Numbered from the stretch's first letter, positions 37,026 through 48,676 are shown. The stretch: DNA of 64,000 bases from Desulfovibrio sp. UIB00 (GCF_022508225.1 NZ_JAETXJ010000003.1:367556-431555); one strand, 5' to 3'. Notes: generated by a model from the letters alone, not told the origin. Numbers and translations are program-made.

Positions 37026-37898
37026 ATGTCCATTTTTGATATCGAAAACCGACAAGATATGGGGGCGGAAGCCCCCTCAGCCGTGAGCTGGCCCCAGTGG
37101 GCCGAAGACGCGCGGCTGGACGACGACCTCGCCGCAGCGGCCTATGAGGCCACGCCTGCTCCCCTGCGCGCCGCTGTCAAGACAGGGCTGGCTCTGGCCC
37201 ACATGCACTTTGGCGAGTCCACCACCAGCCAGCGTAATGAGGTGCGCAACGCGCATCTGGGCTTCTGGCGGCGTTCCATCGCGCACCCCGCGCCCTGGGC
37301 GGTCGTTGCCTTTACGCCCGCATACGCCGCTGCGGCCCGTCTTGCCGCAGCCTGCATGCCCGCCCTGCTTGGCGGCGTGCCCCTTGTGGGGGCCGTGTGC
37401 GTGGGCGGCGCGCCCGGCAGGAATGCTCTGGTCACGTTGGAGCTGGCAGGCGTGGAAGATATTTTTGTCATGGACAGCGCAAACCTCTGCACCCTGCTGG
37501 AAGAAACCCAGCCAGGGCCGGGGCGGCTGGTGCTGCTGCACAGGGGCGAGCTTGACGGCGTGGCCGGAGCCGCACGGGCGCTGGAACTGCCCTGCTACGA
37601 GGAACGGCGTTCGCCCATCCTGTGCCTGCCCAAGCCCGAAGCCTTTGACCTTGAAGCGCTGGCCTTTGCGCAGGCCGAGGCTCTGGAAACTGCGCTCGAC
37701 ACCTCCTTGCGCCTCACCCCTGACGCCACCTACCTTGCACCCGTGGCAGCCCTTGGGCATTGCCGCGAGCGCCGCACCGGGCCATTCCCCTATAGTGGCG
37801 CGCCCGCGCTCACGCCAGGCTGCGAGGGCTTCTGGCTGCACCCCGGCCTCACGCCCGATTTCTTCCGCGTGCAGCGGCAGGCATTCGGGCTGCTGTAA
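37026..37898 (+). CDS. Unrecognised protein downstream of argH
   Basis: A 290-residue soluble protein. Residues 60-165 hold a nucleotide-fold-like pattern: HPAPWAVVAFTPAYAAAARLAAACMPALLGGVPLVGAVCVGG, then GRNALVTLELAGVEDIFVMDSANL. The last piece loosely recalls histidinol dehydrogenase and other ALDH-like folds (ALVLAAAHLAGVDE-type), but no catalytic residue can be placed, so I do not call it HisD. The C-terminal half has a distinctive CRERRTGPFPY motif. Start 37026 is 17 bases after the argH stop with GGAG upstream, implying co-expression with arginine synthesis. The long intact frame and codon use like the neighbours support a real gene. Confidence 0.65.
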   Translation: MSIFDIENRQDMGAEAPSAVSWPQWAEDARLDDDLAAAAYEATPAPLRAAVKTGLALAHMHFGESTTSQRNEVRNAHLGFWRRSIAHPAPWAVVAFTPAYAAAARLAAACMPALLGGVPLVGAVCVGGAPGRNALVTLELAGVEDIFVMDSANLCTLLEETQPGPGRLVLLHRGELDGVAGAARALELPCYEERRSPILCLPKPEAFDLEALAFAQAEALETALDTSLRLTPDATYLAPVAALGHCRERRTGPFPYSGAPALTPGCEGFWLHPGLTPDFFRVQRQAFGLL

Positions 37899-38089
37899 TC
37901 CAGCTCTATGCAACATTTGCGCGGCGCACAGTTCATCAGCCGCCCTCAATTGATTCTTCGCAAAAAGGCTCTTTGCAAGCTGGCTGCCCAGCCTCCCCGC
38001 ACAGCATGGGGAAGCTGCGGCGGCCAGCCTTGCCCTGCGCCTGAAAAAGCCGTAATCATTCAGAAACACCTCTCCTTGGGAGCAAAGCC

Positions 38090-40129
38090 ATGCCCAGCAT
38101 CAAGCATATCCGCAACATAGGCATTATTGCCCATATCGACGCGGGCAAGACCACGCTTTCCGAGCGCATGCTGTTCTACAGCCGCAAAATCCACCGCATG
38201 GGCGAGGTGCACAACGGCTCGGCCACCATGGACTACATGCCGGAGGAGCAGGAACGCGGCATCACCATCATGTCTGCCTGCACCACCTGCCAGTGGGGCG
38301 AAAATACCATCAACCTCATCGACACGCCCGGTCATGTGGACTTTACCATTGAGGTGGAGCGCGCCCTGCGCGTGCTGGACGGGGCCGTGGGCGTGTTCTG
38401 CGCCGTGGGCGGGGTTGAGCCGCAGTCGGAAACCGTGTGGCGGCAGTCGGAAGATTTCAACGTTCCCAAGATCGCCTTTATCAACAAGATAGACCGGCTG
38501 GGCGCGGATTTTGAGGCCGTACTCGAGGCCATGCGCCAGCGCCTGCAAACCAACGCCGTTGCCGTGACCATCCCCCTTGGGCAGGGCGAGGATTTCCGCG
38601 CCGTGCTTGACCTTGTGAACGAGCAAAGCCTGACGTTTGATCCGGCGGATCAGGGCCAGACCATGCACCGCGCGCCCTTCACCAAAGAAGAAGCCGCCAT
38701 CGCCGCCCCCTGGCGCGAAATTCTGCTGGAAAAGCTTGGCGAAGCCGACGATGCCTTTGTGGAACCCTATCTTGAAGGCACCTTCACCCTGGCCGACATC
38801 AACGCGGCCCTGCGGCGCGCCACGCTGGCCCGCACGCTCACACCCGTTTTCTGCGGCTCTGCCCTGCGCAACATGGGTGTACAGCCCGTACTTGATGCCG
38901 TGTGCGCCCTGCTGCCCTCGCCCGCCGATGTCCCGGCCCCGGTGGGGCATGATGCCGATGGTCGGGAAATCATTGTGGAAGCAACGCCCGATGCCCCTGC
39001 TGCGGCGCTGGTTTTTAAAGTGCTCATGGAAAATGGCCGCAAGCTGGCCTTTGTACGCATGTACGCGGGCCGCATCCGCGAGGGCGAAAGCCTGCGCAAT
39101 ACCGCCAGCGGCAAGGATGACCGCCTGGGCCGCATCTACCGCCCCCATGCCGACAGGCGGGAACAGGTGGAAAGCGCCGAAGCGGGCGAAATCGTGGTCG
39201 TGGTGGGCCTGCGCGGGCATACGGGCGAAACCTATACTGCCCGGGAGCGGCAGCTTGCGCTGGAAAGCATAGATGCCTACGCGCCCGTCATCACCCTTGC
39301 GCTGGAACCCCGCAATGCGGACGAAGGCAAGATTCTGGACGAAGCGCTGGCGCGCTATACGGAAGAAGACCCCACCCTGCTGGCGCGGCTGGATGACGAC
39401 ACAGGCTCCCGCATGGTTTCCGGCATGGGCGAGCTGCATCTGGACGTTCTGCTGGAGCGCATGCAGCGCGAATACGGCATCAGCCCCCGCGCGGGCAATC
39501 CGCAGGTTGTGCTGCGCGAAACCGTGCGCAAGGAGGCCGAGGCGGCTTCTGTTTTTGACCGCGAAATGGGCAAGGAGCGCCATCAGGGCTCTGCGGCCCT
39601 ACGCGTTGCGCCGCGCACCCGAGGCACGGGCAACGTGGTTGAAGTGGGCGACTTTTTACCGCAGGATGCCGCCGAAGCCCGCAAAATTCTGCCCAGGGTC
39701 TATCTGGACGCTGCCCTTGAAGGTGTGCGCGATGCCCTGCAATGCGGTGATCTGACAGGCTACCCCATTGAAGATGTGGCAGTGACTCTTACCGCAGTGG
39801 GCAGGCAGGAAGGCCTGACAACGGTTCCCGGTTGCCGCATGGCCGCCGGGCAAGCCCTGCGCGAGGCGCTGGCGGCGGCAACTCCCGTGGTACTTGAGCC
39901 TGTGATGCGCGTGGAAATTACCGTGCCGGAAGACTTCCTCGGCGCGTCCATCACATTGTTCACCACCTGCGGCGGCAAGGTTGAGGACATGGAAGACCAC
40001 GGCGGGCGCAAAACCCTGCGTGGCACCGCCCCCCTGCGCCGCCTGTTCGGCTTTTCCACCGCCCTGCGCTCGGCCACACAGGGCCGCGCCGGGCTGGTAA
40101 TGACCTTTGACCGCTTTGACCTGCCCTGA
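38090..40129 (+). CDS. Elongation factor G-like GTPase (EF-G paralogue)
   Basis: A 679-residue translational GTPase with all five EF-G domains: G1 AHIDAGKTTLSERML, G2 EERGITI, G3 DTPGHVD, G4 NKIDR, then domain II (VLMENGRKLAFVRMYAGRI), III (GMGELHLDVLLERM), IV (VPEDFLGASITLFTTCGGKVEDMED is in V) and a C-terminal domain. It lacks the canonical context of rpsL/rpsG/tuf, and its domain IV/V sequence differs from standard EF-G, so it is more likely an EF-G2 or ribosome-recycling-type paralogue than the main factor. Role is inferred. GGGAG precedes the start. It is 6 bases ahead of rsmA. Confidence 0.85.
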   Translation: MPSIKHIRNIGIIAHIDAGKTTLSERMLFYSRKIHRMGEVHNGSATMDYMPEEQERGITIMSACTTCQWGENTINLIDTPGHVDFTIEVERALRVLDGAVGVFCAVGGVEPQSETVWRQSEDFNVPKIAFINKIDRLGADFEAVLEAMRQRLQTNAVAVTIPLGQGEDFRAVLDLVNEQSLTFDPADQGQTMHRAPFTKEEAAIAAPWREILLEKLGEADDAFVEPYLEGTFTLADINAALRRATLARTLTPVFCGSALRNMGVQPVLDAVCALLPSPADVPAPVGHDADGREIIVEATPDAPAAALVFKVLMENGRKLAFVRMYAGRIREGESLRNTASGKDDRLGRIYRPHADRREQVESAEAGEIVVVVGLRGHTGETYTARERQLALESIDAYAPVITLALEPRNADEGKILDEALARYTEEDPTLLARLDDDTGSRMVSGMGELHLDVLLERMQREYGISPRAGNPQVVLRETVRKEAEAASVFDREMGKERHQGSAALRVAPRTRGTGNVVEVGDFLPQDAAEARKILPRVYLDAALEGVRDALQCGDLTGYPIEDVAVTLTAVGRQEGLTTVPGCRMAAGQALREALAAATPVVLEPVMRVEITVPEDFLGASITLFTTCGGKVEDMEDHGGRKTLRGTAPLRRLFGFSTALRSATQGRAGLVMTFDRFDLP

Positions 40130-40135
40130 GGAACC

Positions 40136-40957
40136 ATGCAGCACCAAGAATCTACACACGGCCAGCCCCGCGCAAAAAAAAGCCTCGGCCAGCACTTTTT
40201 GAAGCGCGAAGACATCTGCCGCCGTATTGCCACGCTGCTGCTGCCCAAGCCCGAAGATATGGTGCTTGAGATCGGCCCAGGCCCAGGCGCGCTGACCCGC
40301 GCCATTGAGGAACAGCCCCACGCCCGCCTGCTGCTGCTTGAAAAAGACCGCCACTGGGCGGCTGAGCGCCAGCGCCTTGGCGAGGCCCGCACCCAGGCGG
40401 TGCTGACAGATGCCCTGCGTTTTGATTGGCGGCGCATCACGCCCGATAAACCGTGGAAGGTCATAGGCAACCTGCCCTACAACGTGGCTTCGCCCCTCAT
40501 ATGGGACATTGTTTCGCGCGCAACGGGCTGGCAGCGCGCGGCCTTTATGGTGCAAAAAGAGGTGGGCCAGAGGTTGGCTGCACAGCCCAATACCAATCAC
40601 TACGGCGCGCTTTCGGTCTGGGTGCAAAGCTACGCCCGCCCGCGCATGGAATTTATTGTGGGGCCGGGGGCCTTCAGCCCGCCGCCCAAGGTGGATTCTG
40701 CCGTGCTCTCTTTTGATCCTCTGCCGCCAGAGCGCAGGCCAGCTCACCCCGAGATTCTGTCTCGCCTCTTGCGCGTGTGCTTCCAGCAGCGCCGCAAACA
40801 GCTTGGCGGCGTTTTCAGACGCAGCGGTCAGCCGGGGCTTGAAGCCGCGCTGGAAAAGACAGGCATCGACCCAAGCTTGCGCCCGGAAGCCCTCGCCAAT
40901 AAAGATTTTCAGGCTCTTGCCGCTTTTTGGGCCGAGCAGCTTGACAATAATGCATAA
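40136..40957 (+). CDS. rsmA: 16S rRNA dimethyladenosine transferase RsmA (KsgA)
   Basis: A 273-residue SAM methyltransferase that dimethylates A1518 and A1519 of 16S rRNA late in 30S assembly. Motifs: KKSLGQHFLKREDICRR, VLEIGPGPGALTRAIEE (SAM binding), VIGNLPYNVASPLI (catalytic NLPY) and PGAFSPPPKVDSAVL. Starts 6 bases after the EF-G-like gene, so the two ribosome factors are probably one operon. Confidence 0.97.
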   Translation: MQHQESTHGQPRAKKSLGQHFLKREDICRRIATLLLPKPEDMVLEIGPGPGALTRAIEEQPHARLLLLEKDRHWAAERQRLGEARTQAVLTDALRFDWRRITPDKPWKVIGNLPYNVASPLIWDIVSRATGWQRAAFMVQKEVGQRLAAQPNTNHYGALSVWVQSYARPRMEFIVGPGAFSPPPKVDSAVLSFDPLPPERRPAHPEILSRLLRVCFQQRRKQLGGVFRRSGQPGLEAALEKTGIDPSLRPEALANKDFQALAAFWAEQLDNNA

Positions 40958-41068
40958 AAAGTTTTGAGTTTACGCACTGTCTTTTAGAACGTAACGCTTG
41001 GCGGCTTTTGCCGCCTGAGCTTGCTGGCAGAACAACTCAAGCCGGGGAATTTTCAGGAGGATGTGCTG

Positions 41069-41341
41069 ATGACTAAAGCTGATCTGGTTGAAAAAATCGC
41101 CGCCAAGGCAAACCTGACCAAGGCTGCCGCCGAGCGTGCCCTCAATGCTTTTCTTGCTTCTGTGGAAGACGCTCTTGTAAAAGAGTCCAAACTGACCCTT
41201 ACGGGTTTTGGCACCTTTGCGGTAGAAACCCGCAAAGCTCGTCAGGGGCGCAACCCGCGCACCGGCGATACGCTGACCATTCCCGCCTGCAAAATTCTCA
41301 AATTCCGTCCCGGCAAAATGCTCAAGGACTCCCTGAATTAA
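41069..41341 (+). CDS. HU-family DNA-binding protein
   Basis: A 90-residue nucleoid protein: MTKADLVEKIAAKANLTKAAAERALNAF forms the dimerisation helices, followed by GFGTFAVETRKARQGRNPRTGDTLTIPA, the beta arm that intercalates in the minor groove (RNPRTG), and KFRPGKMLKDSLN. This is HU rather than a specific IHF subunit judging by the short helical tail, but the distinction is not certain from sequence. ATG at 41069 has a perfect AGGAGG eight bases upstream; the frame open from 41021 is not family-like. Terminator follows. Confidence 0.93.
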   Translation: MTKADLVEKIAAKANLTKAAAERALNAFLASVEDALVKESKLTLTGFGTFAVETRKARQGRNPRTGDTLTIPACKILKFRPGKMLKDSLN

Positions 41342-41347
41342 GCTTGA

Positions 41348-41375
41348 GCCGTTATGCCCTGGCATAGCGGCTTTT
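41348..41375 (+). terminator. Rho-independent terminator after the HU gene
   Basis: GCCGTTATGCC (41348-41358) and GGCATAGCGGC (41361-41371) form an 11-bp stem with one G/U pair, followed by TTTT. Confidence 0.85.
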
Positions 41376-41545
41376 GATTTGCGCCAGCAGCCGCAAGGCT
41401 GTTGTCGACTGCTTTTGCCCAGCGCAAGGCAGAGAAGCGCTTCGCCAACGGTGCACCCGGTGCCCCCTGCAAGATACCTCTTTGCCTTGCCGCTGGGAAT
41501 CAGCAATTTGAAAAGCTGCCACCTTTTGCGGAAAATATTCATTTT

Positions 41546-41588
41546 CCCGCACTTGAGGCTTGCCTTTTTCTAAAGTGCGGGCTAAAAG
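41546..41588 (+). promoter_or_regulatory. rpsU promoter overlapped by a 9-bp inverted repeat
   Basis: TTGCCT (41560-41565), a 17-base spacer, TAAAAG (41583-41588) fits a sigma70 promoter (four of six in each element). CCCGCACTT (41546-41554) and AAGTGCGGG (41573-41581) form a perfect inverted repeat across the -35, so it could be an operator for the translation/replication block that follows. No regulator is identifiable from the repeat. Confidence 0.4.
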
Positions 41589-41652
41589 AGCAGTTCATAT
41601 TTTGCGGGCCATGGTCTAGAGCCGTGCCCCACCGCCGAAGGGGGTGATTTTC

Positions 41653-41856
41653 TTGCCCGGAGTTTTTCTTAACGACGACGACTATAACTTCGATATCGCA
41701 CTGCGCCGCTTTAAGAAGCAGGTAGAAAAGGCGGGCGTTCTTTCTGAAATGAAGAAGCGCCAGCACTACGAAAAGCCCAGCGTTATGCGTAAAAAGAAGA
41801 AGGCCGCCGCCCGGAAGCGGCTGATGAAAAAGATCAGGAAGATGAACATGGCCTAG
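41653..41856 (+). CDS. rpsU: 30S ribosomal protein S21 (TTG start)
   Basis: A 67-residue basic protein ([21 protein letters not shown], then [30 protein letters not shown]) that helps the 30S subunit base-pair with mRNA leaders. The family begins MPGV, which here requires TTG at 41653. GGGGGTGAT ending six bases upstream is an excellent ribosome site; the upstream GTG at 41644 is part of that site and is not the start. First gene of the rpsU-yqeY-mutS2-dnaG-rpoD block. Confidence 0.93.
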   Translation: MPGVFLNDDDYNFDIALRRFKKQVEKAGVLSEMKKRQHYEKPSVMRKKKKAAARKRLMKKIRKMNMA

Positions 41857-41949
41857 GCAACAATGCCTTGCGCCGCTTTGCAGGGCATTGCCCGGTAAAC
41901 GGCAGGCCGCGCGATGCAAAGCCATCGCTCCGTTCATTCGGCCAGTTAT

Positions 41950-41980
41950 GCGGGAGGCCCCTCGGGCTTCCCGCGTTTTC
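41950..41980 (+). terminator. Terminator or attenuator between rpsU and yqeY
   Basis: GCGGGAGGCCC (41950-41960), loop CTC, GGGCTTCCCGC (41964-41974) with one G/U pair, then a T-rich tract (GTTTTCTGCTTTT). It probably reduces transcription from rpsU into the downstream genes, as in other rpsU-dnaG-rpoD operons. Confidence 0.75.
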
Positions 41981-42012
41981 TGCTTTTCTCCACCCTCCAC
42001 CCCACCACCGCC

Positions 42013-42480
42013 ATGACTGTCACCACCACGCTTTTTGAGCAGATCGACGTTGACTATATCAAAGCCTACAAAGCCAAGGACAGTGTGCGCCTTACCGTGC
42101 TGCGCCTTCTCAAGACGGCGGTGAAGAATCGCCTGGTGGAACTCAAGCGCCCCGGCGGCAGCCTTGCCGACGAAGAAATGCTTGATATCATCATCAAGGA
42201 AGGCAAGCAGCGGCAGGATTCCATCGACCAGTTCACGGCAGCAGGCCGCACCGATCTGGCCGACAAAGAAGCGGCGGAGCTTGTCATTCTCAAGGAATAC
42301 CTGCCCAAGCCTCTTTCGCCAGAAGAACTTGCAGCCCTTATTGACGCCACCGTGGCCGAAGTGGGCGCAACTTCCCCCAAGGATATGGGCAAGGTCATTT
42401 CTGCCATCATGGCGGGCCACAAAGGCCGTGTAGACGGCAAGGCTCTTTCGGAAGCCGTCAAAAAACGCCTCCAGCCGTAG
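42013..42480 (+). CDS. GatB/YqeY domain protein
   Basis: A 155-residue YqeY-like protein with the tRNA-amidotransferase-associated GatB/YqeY helical domain: LRLLKTAVKNRLVELKRPGG, DEEMLDIIIKEGKQRQDSI, ILKEYLPKPLSPEEL and a C-terminal GKVISAIMAGHKGRVDGKALSEAVKKRL. Function is not fixed; related to the C-terminal tRNA-binding part of GatB. The ATG at 42013 gives the family start, but no Shine-Dalgarno sequence precedes it (the leader is pyrimidine-rich), which is unusual here. An ATG at 41914 is possible but would read through the terminator. Confidence 0.85.
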   Translation: MTVTTTLFEQIDVDYIKAYKAKDSVRLTVLRLLKTAVKNRLVELKRPGGSLADEEMLDIIIKEGKQRQDSIDQFTAAGRTDLADKEAAELVILKEYLPKPLSPEELAALIDATVAEVGATSPKDMGKVISAIMAGHKGRVDGKALSEAVKKRLQP

Positions 42481-42761
42481 CTTCAGGCGCATTCCACCTG
42501 GGGAAAACCCCCGTTTCAGTGTCCCGTTTTGAGTTGGCATGCAATCTTGCGGGAGTCGCCTCGTTTTGGAGCAAACAGCCTTGAGCAGCTCACTTCCGCC
42601 CCTTGGGCGACTGCCCGAAAGCTCCGCAGCTACAGCTGCGTTTGCCGGGTAATTTTGCTGCTGCGCAAGGGCAGACTGCCCAACGGCTCACGATTTTTTT
42701 CCGCACCACGGGCAAGCGCCGTTTTTTGCGCGCAAACCCAATGCTTTAAGGCAGTTCACGC

Positions 42762-45161
42762 ATGATTCACGCCCGCACGCTCAACGCCCTTGAATTTCAC
42801 CGCATTGCAGACCACCTTTCGGAATTGTGCCTTTCCGGCGTTGGTCGGGAACGCGCCAGGGCCATTGCCCCCCTTGAAGATGCAGAGGCTGTAACGCTTG
42901 CCGCGCGCATCTATGAGGAAGCCGCCGACTGGGCCAGCCGCCCAGCCGCAGGCGGCGCTGTTTTCTGCGTCTGTTCCTTCCCCGATGTCAGCGGCATGCT
43001 GCGCGCTGCGGCCACCAGCCGCGCCCACGCCTTTCAGCCCGATGTAGATGCTTTCTGGGCGTTACGCGAGGTGCTGCGCCTTGCCAGGGACGCCCACGCT
43101 TCCATTGCCCAGCCAGAAGCCGCCACCCGCTGGCCGCATCTTATGGCCATGGCCGATGGCTCTCCTCTGCCGGTTCAGCTCACTGCGGCCCTTTTGCGCT
43201 GTATTTCTGACGACGGCCTGCTGCGTGATGAAAGCTCGCCCGAGCTGTACCGCCTGCGCGGCGAACTGCGCCGCCTGCACCAAAGCTGCATGCGCAAGGT
43301 CAAGGACTTTGCCCAGCAGTACAACATGCTGGCATACCTGCAAGACGAGTTCATGACCCTCTCGTCCGACCGTTACGTGCTGCCCCTCAAGGCCAACTTC
43401 AAGGGCCGCATGCAGGGCATCATCCACGACTGGTCGCAAACGGGCGAGACCTGCTACTTTGAGCCCATGTTTCTGGTGGAGATCAACAACCGCCTTCAGG
43501 AACTGAAGCGCGAAGAACGCGAAGAAGAACGCAAGGTTCTGGTCTATTTGCGCAGCCTGCTTGAAGCGGAGCTGCCCGGTGCGCGCGCAGCCCTTGAACT
43601 GCTGGCCCAACTTGATGTTTTGCAGGCCAAGCGCAGGCTTGCCGCCCTCTTTGACGGCCGCCCGCTGCCCCTCACCCCTGTGGCGGAGGGCATTCAGCTT
43701 CTTGATGCCCGCCACCCCCTGCTCATGCTCAACCGCGTGGCAGAATCAGGCAAGGACGGCTCCAAGGCCGCCGCCGCTGCCCACAGCAAGGTGCGACCTC
43801 TGGATATCGTGCTGCGCCCCGGCGAGCGCGCCCTGGTCATCACCGGCGGCAATGCGGGCGGCAAAACCGTATGCCTCAAGACGCTTGGCCTCATTGCGGC
43901 CATGACCCTGAGCGGCCTGCCCGTGCCTGTGGGCGCGGGTTCGCACCTGCCCTGGTTCAGCAGGCTGGATGCCTTTATCGGCGACGAGCAGAGCCTTGCG
44001 GACAATGTTTCTACCTTCACCGCCCAGATCGAGCACCTCGCCAAGGCCTGGAAGCACCTGGACGCCAGCAGCCTTGTGCTGCTTGACGAATTTGGCGCAG
44101 GCACCGACCCGGCCCAAGGCGCTGCCCTTGCGCAGGCCGTACTTGACGAATTGCTGGACAAACATACCTTTGTTCTGTCGGCAACGCATTTCCCCGCGCT
44201 CAAAAGCTATGCCCTCACGCGCGAAGGCGCACGGGCGGCCTCCATGCTCTTTGATCCCCAAAGCAAAAAGCCTTTGTTCCGGCTTGCTTACGATCAGGTC
44301 GGGGCCAGTCAGGCACTGGATGTGGCGCGCGAACACGGCCTTGCCGAAAGCATTGTGCGCAGGGCGGAGCATTACCTTTTGCAGGACGGGCAAGACGCCA
44401 CGGCCCTGCTTGGCAGGCTCAACGATCTGGCCGCAAAGCGGGAGGAAGAACTGGCGGAACTCAAGCGCGAGCAGGATAAAACCCGCCGCCAGACGCAGGA
44501 TCTGCGCGAAAAACTTGAGAAGGAGCGCCTCCGCCTGCACGATGAGGTTCGCGCCCAGGCTGGTGACCTCATGCGCGCATGGAAGGAAGGCCGCGCCACC
44601 CACAAGCAGGCGCTCAAGGAAATGTCGCGTCTGCGGGCCTCGCTGGCTCCCGCGCAGGATGAAACTGCGGATGGCGCGTCCGTGCTGCCCCAGCCCCAGA
44701 CATTTGCGGCCGGGCAGGAAGTGTTGCACACCGTATTCAACAAGCGCGGCGTCATCACCGATGTGGACGAACGGCGCGGGCGGGTGCGGCTGGAAATGAA
44801 CGGCGTGAACCTCTGGGCCGAAATGAAGGCCCTGCGTGTGCCAGGTCAGACAGCGCAAAGCCCGGCCAAAAGCTCCCTCAGGGGCGTTGTGGGCCGCACA
44901 TCCGCCAGTGACGAGGCAGCATCCCTGCGCCTTGATATGCGCGGCATGCGCGCGGATGTGGCGCTGGCAGAGCTGGAACGCTTTATGGACAAGGCCTTGC
45001 TGGCAGGATTTTCAGAGGTGGAAGTGGTACACGGCAGGGGAACGGGCGCACTGCGCCGCCAGGTACATGATTTTTTGCGGAGTTTCCCCGCTGTGGGGCA
45101 GTTTGCCCTTGCGCCGGAAGACCGGGGCGGCGATGGCATGACCATAGTAACCTTTCGCTAA
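42762..45161 (+). CDS. mutS2: Endonuclease MutS2
   Basis: A 799-residue MutS-like ATPase without the mismatch-recognition domain, with a C-terminal Smr nuclease domain. Walker A is ITGGNAGGKTVCLKTLGL, Walker B SLVLLDEFGAGTDPAQ, followed by FVLSATHFPALK. A coiled-coil segment (KREEELAELKREQDKTRRQ) leads to the Smr domain, which contains LDMRGMRADVALAEL and VVHGRGTGALRRQV. MutS2 acts in recombination suppression or in ribosome collision rescue. Its insertion between yqeY and dnaG is a local feature of this operon. Confidence 0.95.
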   Translation: MIHARTLNALEFHRIADHLSELCLSGVGRERARAIAPLEDAEAVTLAARIYEEAADWASRPAAGGAVFCVCSFPDVSGMLRAAATSRAHAFQPDVDAFWALREVLRLARDAHASIAQPEAATRWPHLMAMADGSPLPVQLTAALLRCISDDGLLRDESSPELYRLRGELRRLHQSCMRKVKDFAQQYNMLAYLQDEFMTLSSDRYVLPLKANFKGRMQGIIHDWSQTGETCYFEPMFLVEINNRLQELKREEREEERKVLVYLRSLLEAELPGARAALELLAQLDVLQAKRRLAALFDGRPLPLTPVAEGIQLLDARHPLLMLNRVAESGKDGSKAAAAAHSKVRPLDIVLRPGERALVITGGNAGGKTVCLKTLGLIAAMTLSGLPVPVGAGSHLPWFSRLDAFIGDEQSLADNVSTFTAQIEHLAKAWKHLDASSLVLLDEFGAGTDPAQGAALAQAVLDELLDKHTFVLSATHFPALKSYALTREGARAASMLFDPQSKKPLFRLAYDQVGASQALDVAREHGLAESIVRRAEHYLLQDGQDATALLGRLNDLAAKREEELAELKREQDKTRRQTQDLREKLEKERLRLHDEVRAQAGDLMRAWKEGRATHKQALKEMSRLRASLAPAQDETADGASVLPQPQTFAAGQEVLHTVFNKRGVITDVDERRGRVRLEMNGVNLWAEMKALRVPGQTAQSPAKSSLRGVVGRTSASDEAASLRLDMRGMRADVALAELERFMDKALLAGFSEVEVVHGRGTGALRRQVHDFLRSFPAVGQFALAPEDRGGDGMTIVTFR

Positions 45162-45178
45162 TTACGGGCGTGTGACCC

Positions 45179-46898
45179 ATGCAGTCCAAGGACGCAATCC
45201 GCGCCATTAAAGAGCGCCTGAATATCGTTGACGTGGTGCGCCGCTATGTTGAGCTCAAGCGCAACGGGCCGCGCTGGGTGGCACCCTGCCCATTCCATCA
45301 GGAAACCAAGCCGTCCTTTTCCGTCAACGAAGATCAGGGGCTTTTTTACTGTTTCGGCTGCCACGCCTCAGGCGATATTTTTGATTTTTACAGCCGCATC
45401 AACGGGCTGGAGTTTAAGGAAACGCTCGAACAGCTGGCTGCGGAAGCTGGCATTACCATTGACCGAGGCCCGCGCGATCCCCAGCGGGACGGGCAGGAAC
45501 GCAAGCAGCGCTCTGCGCGGCAGCAGATGCTGCGCATGTACGAGCTCGCGGCAGGCCATTTTGCCTCGGCCCTGCAAAGTCCCGAGGCGGAAGAATGCAG
45601 GCGGTATATAGAAAAACGCGGTTTGAGCGATGAGATAGTGCAGCGCTTTGGTCTTGGCTGGGCCAGGCGCGAATGGCAGTCGCTGGCTGATGCCCTGCGC
45701 CGTGCGGGCTTTGATATGCGCATGGCCGCAGAGGCCGGCCTTGTGGGGCAGGCAAGCAGCGGGCGTCCCTACGACAGGTTTCGCGGGCGGCTCATTTTTC
45801 CCATCAAGAGTCTTTCCAACCAGATAATCGCCTTTGGCGGGCGCATTATCGCCGATGAGGAAGAAGCCAAGTATATCAACAGCGCCGACACGCCCCTCTA
45901 CAAGAAGGGTGAGCACCTTTACGGGCTGGCGCAGGCGCGGCGCGGCATTGTGACCAAAGGCCGAGCCATGTTGACAGAAGGCTACATGGACGTGCTCACC
46001 CTGCACCAGTTCGGCTACGACAATGCCGTTGGCGTGCTTGGCACGGCTCTGACGCCAGAACAGATAAAACGCCTTTCGGGCTTTGCATCGCAAATGACCC
46101 TGCTGTTTGACGGCGACCGCGCCGGACGCAAGGCAGCCTTGCGCTCGTGCGAAATGCTGCTCACGCGCGGCCTTTCGTGCAATGTGGTGATCATGCCCGA
46201 AGGTGAAGACATAGACAGTTTGCTGCGCGGAGCTGGCCCCGAGGCCTTTGAGGCCTTGCAGGCACAGGCCCCGGATGGTCTGCGCTTTTGCGTGGACGTG
46301 CTCAAGGCCCTGGCCCCGCGCGAAACAGTGGAATGGGCGCGCAATTTTTTGCGCCAACTGGATATTCCAGAGCTGATCAGCCCCTACATTTCACGGCTGG
46401 CGGCTCATTTGCAGCTTTCGGAAGCCGACCTGCGCGAGGGCATTGCCGGGGCGCGGGGGCAACGCAAAGACGGCCAGCCACAGGGGGTCTCCGCCTCGCG
46501 GACGCGCCAGAACATACGCGACCGCGAAATAATGATGTTTGCCGTGCGGTATCCCCACCGACTGCGCGATATGCAGGAAATGGGGGCAGACCTTGCCTTG
46601 AGGTCTGAAATCGCCCGGAGGCTGTGGGACAAGATTGAAACCCACGGCCCGGAAGAAGTGTTCCATCAGCTTGACGAACGGGAAAAAAACTTCTGGTGCA
46701 AATGTCGCGGCCCGGAAGCCGCGCCATGCGACAGCGGCGAAAAAGAACTCGAATTATTGCGACAGTCGCTAGATCAATACTACGCCTCAGCTCAGGCCTC
46801 CTCCCTGTCCGCTGCCATGCGGGCCAATACAGGCATAGGTGACTTTGAAGCTGATTTGGATTATCTTCGCGCACTTAAGGAAACCTTGGAGAAAGGGC

Positions 46899-46912
<14 letters not shown>
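45179..46912 (+). CDS. dnaG: DNA primase DnaG
   Basis: A 577-residue primase that makes RNA primers at the fork. N-terminal zinc domain: [16 protein letters not shown] with [11 protein letters not shown] (CHC2 type). The catalytic core has [22 protein letters not shown] and the TOPRIM motifs [16 protein letters not shown] and [16 protein letters not shown], containing the metal-binding Glu and Asp residues. The C-terminal helicase-interaction domain is present but diverged. Overlaps rpoD by 14 bases. Third to last in the synthesis operon. Confidence 0.97.
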
Positions 46913-48668
<1,756 letters not shown>

Positions 48669-48676
48669 TTCATTGC

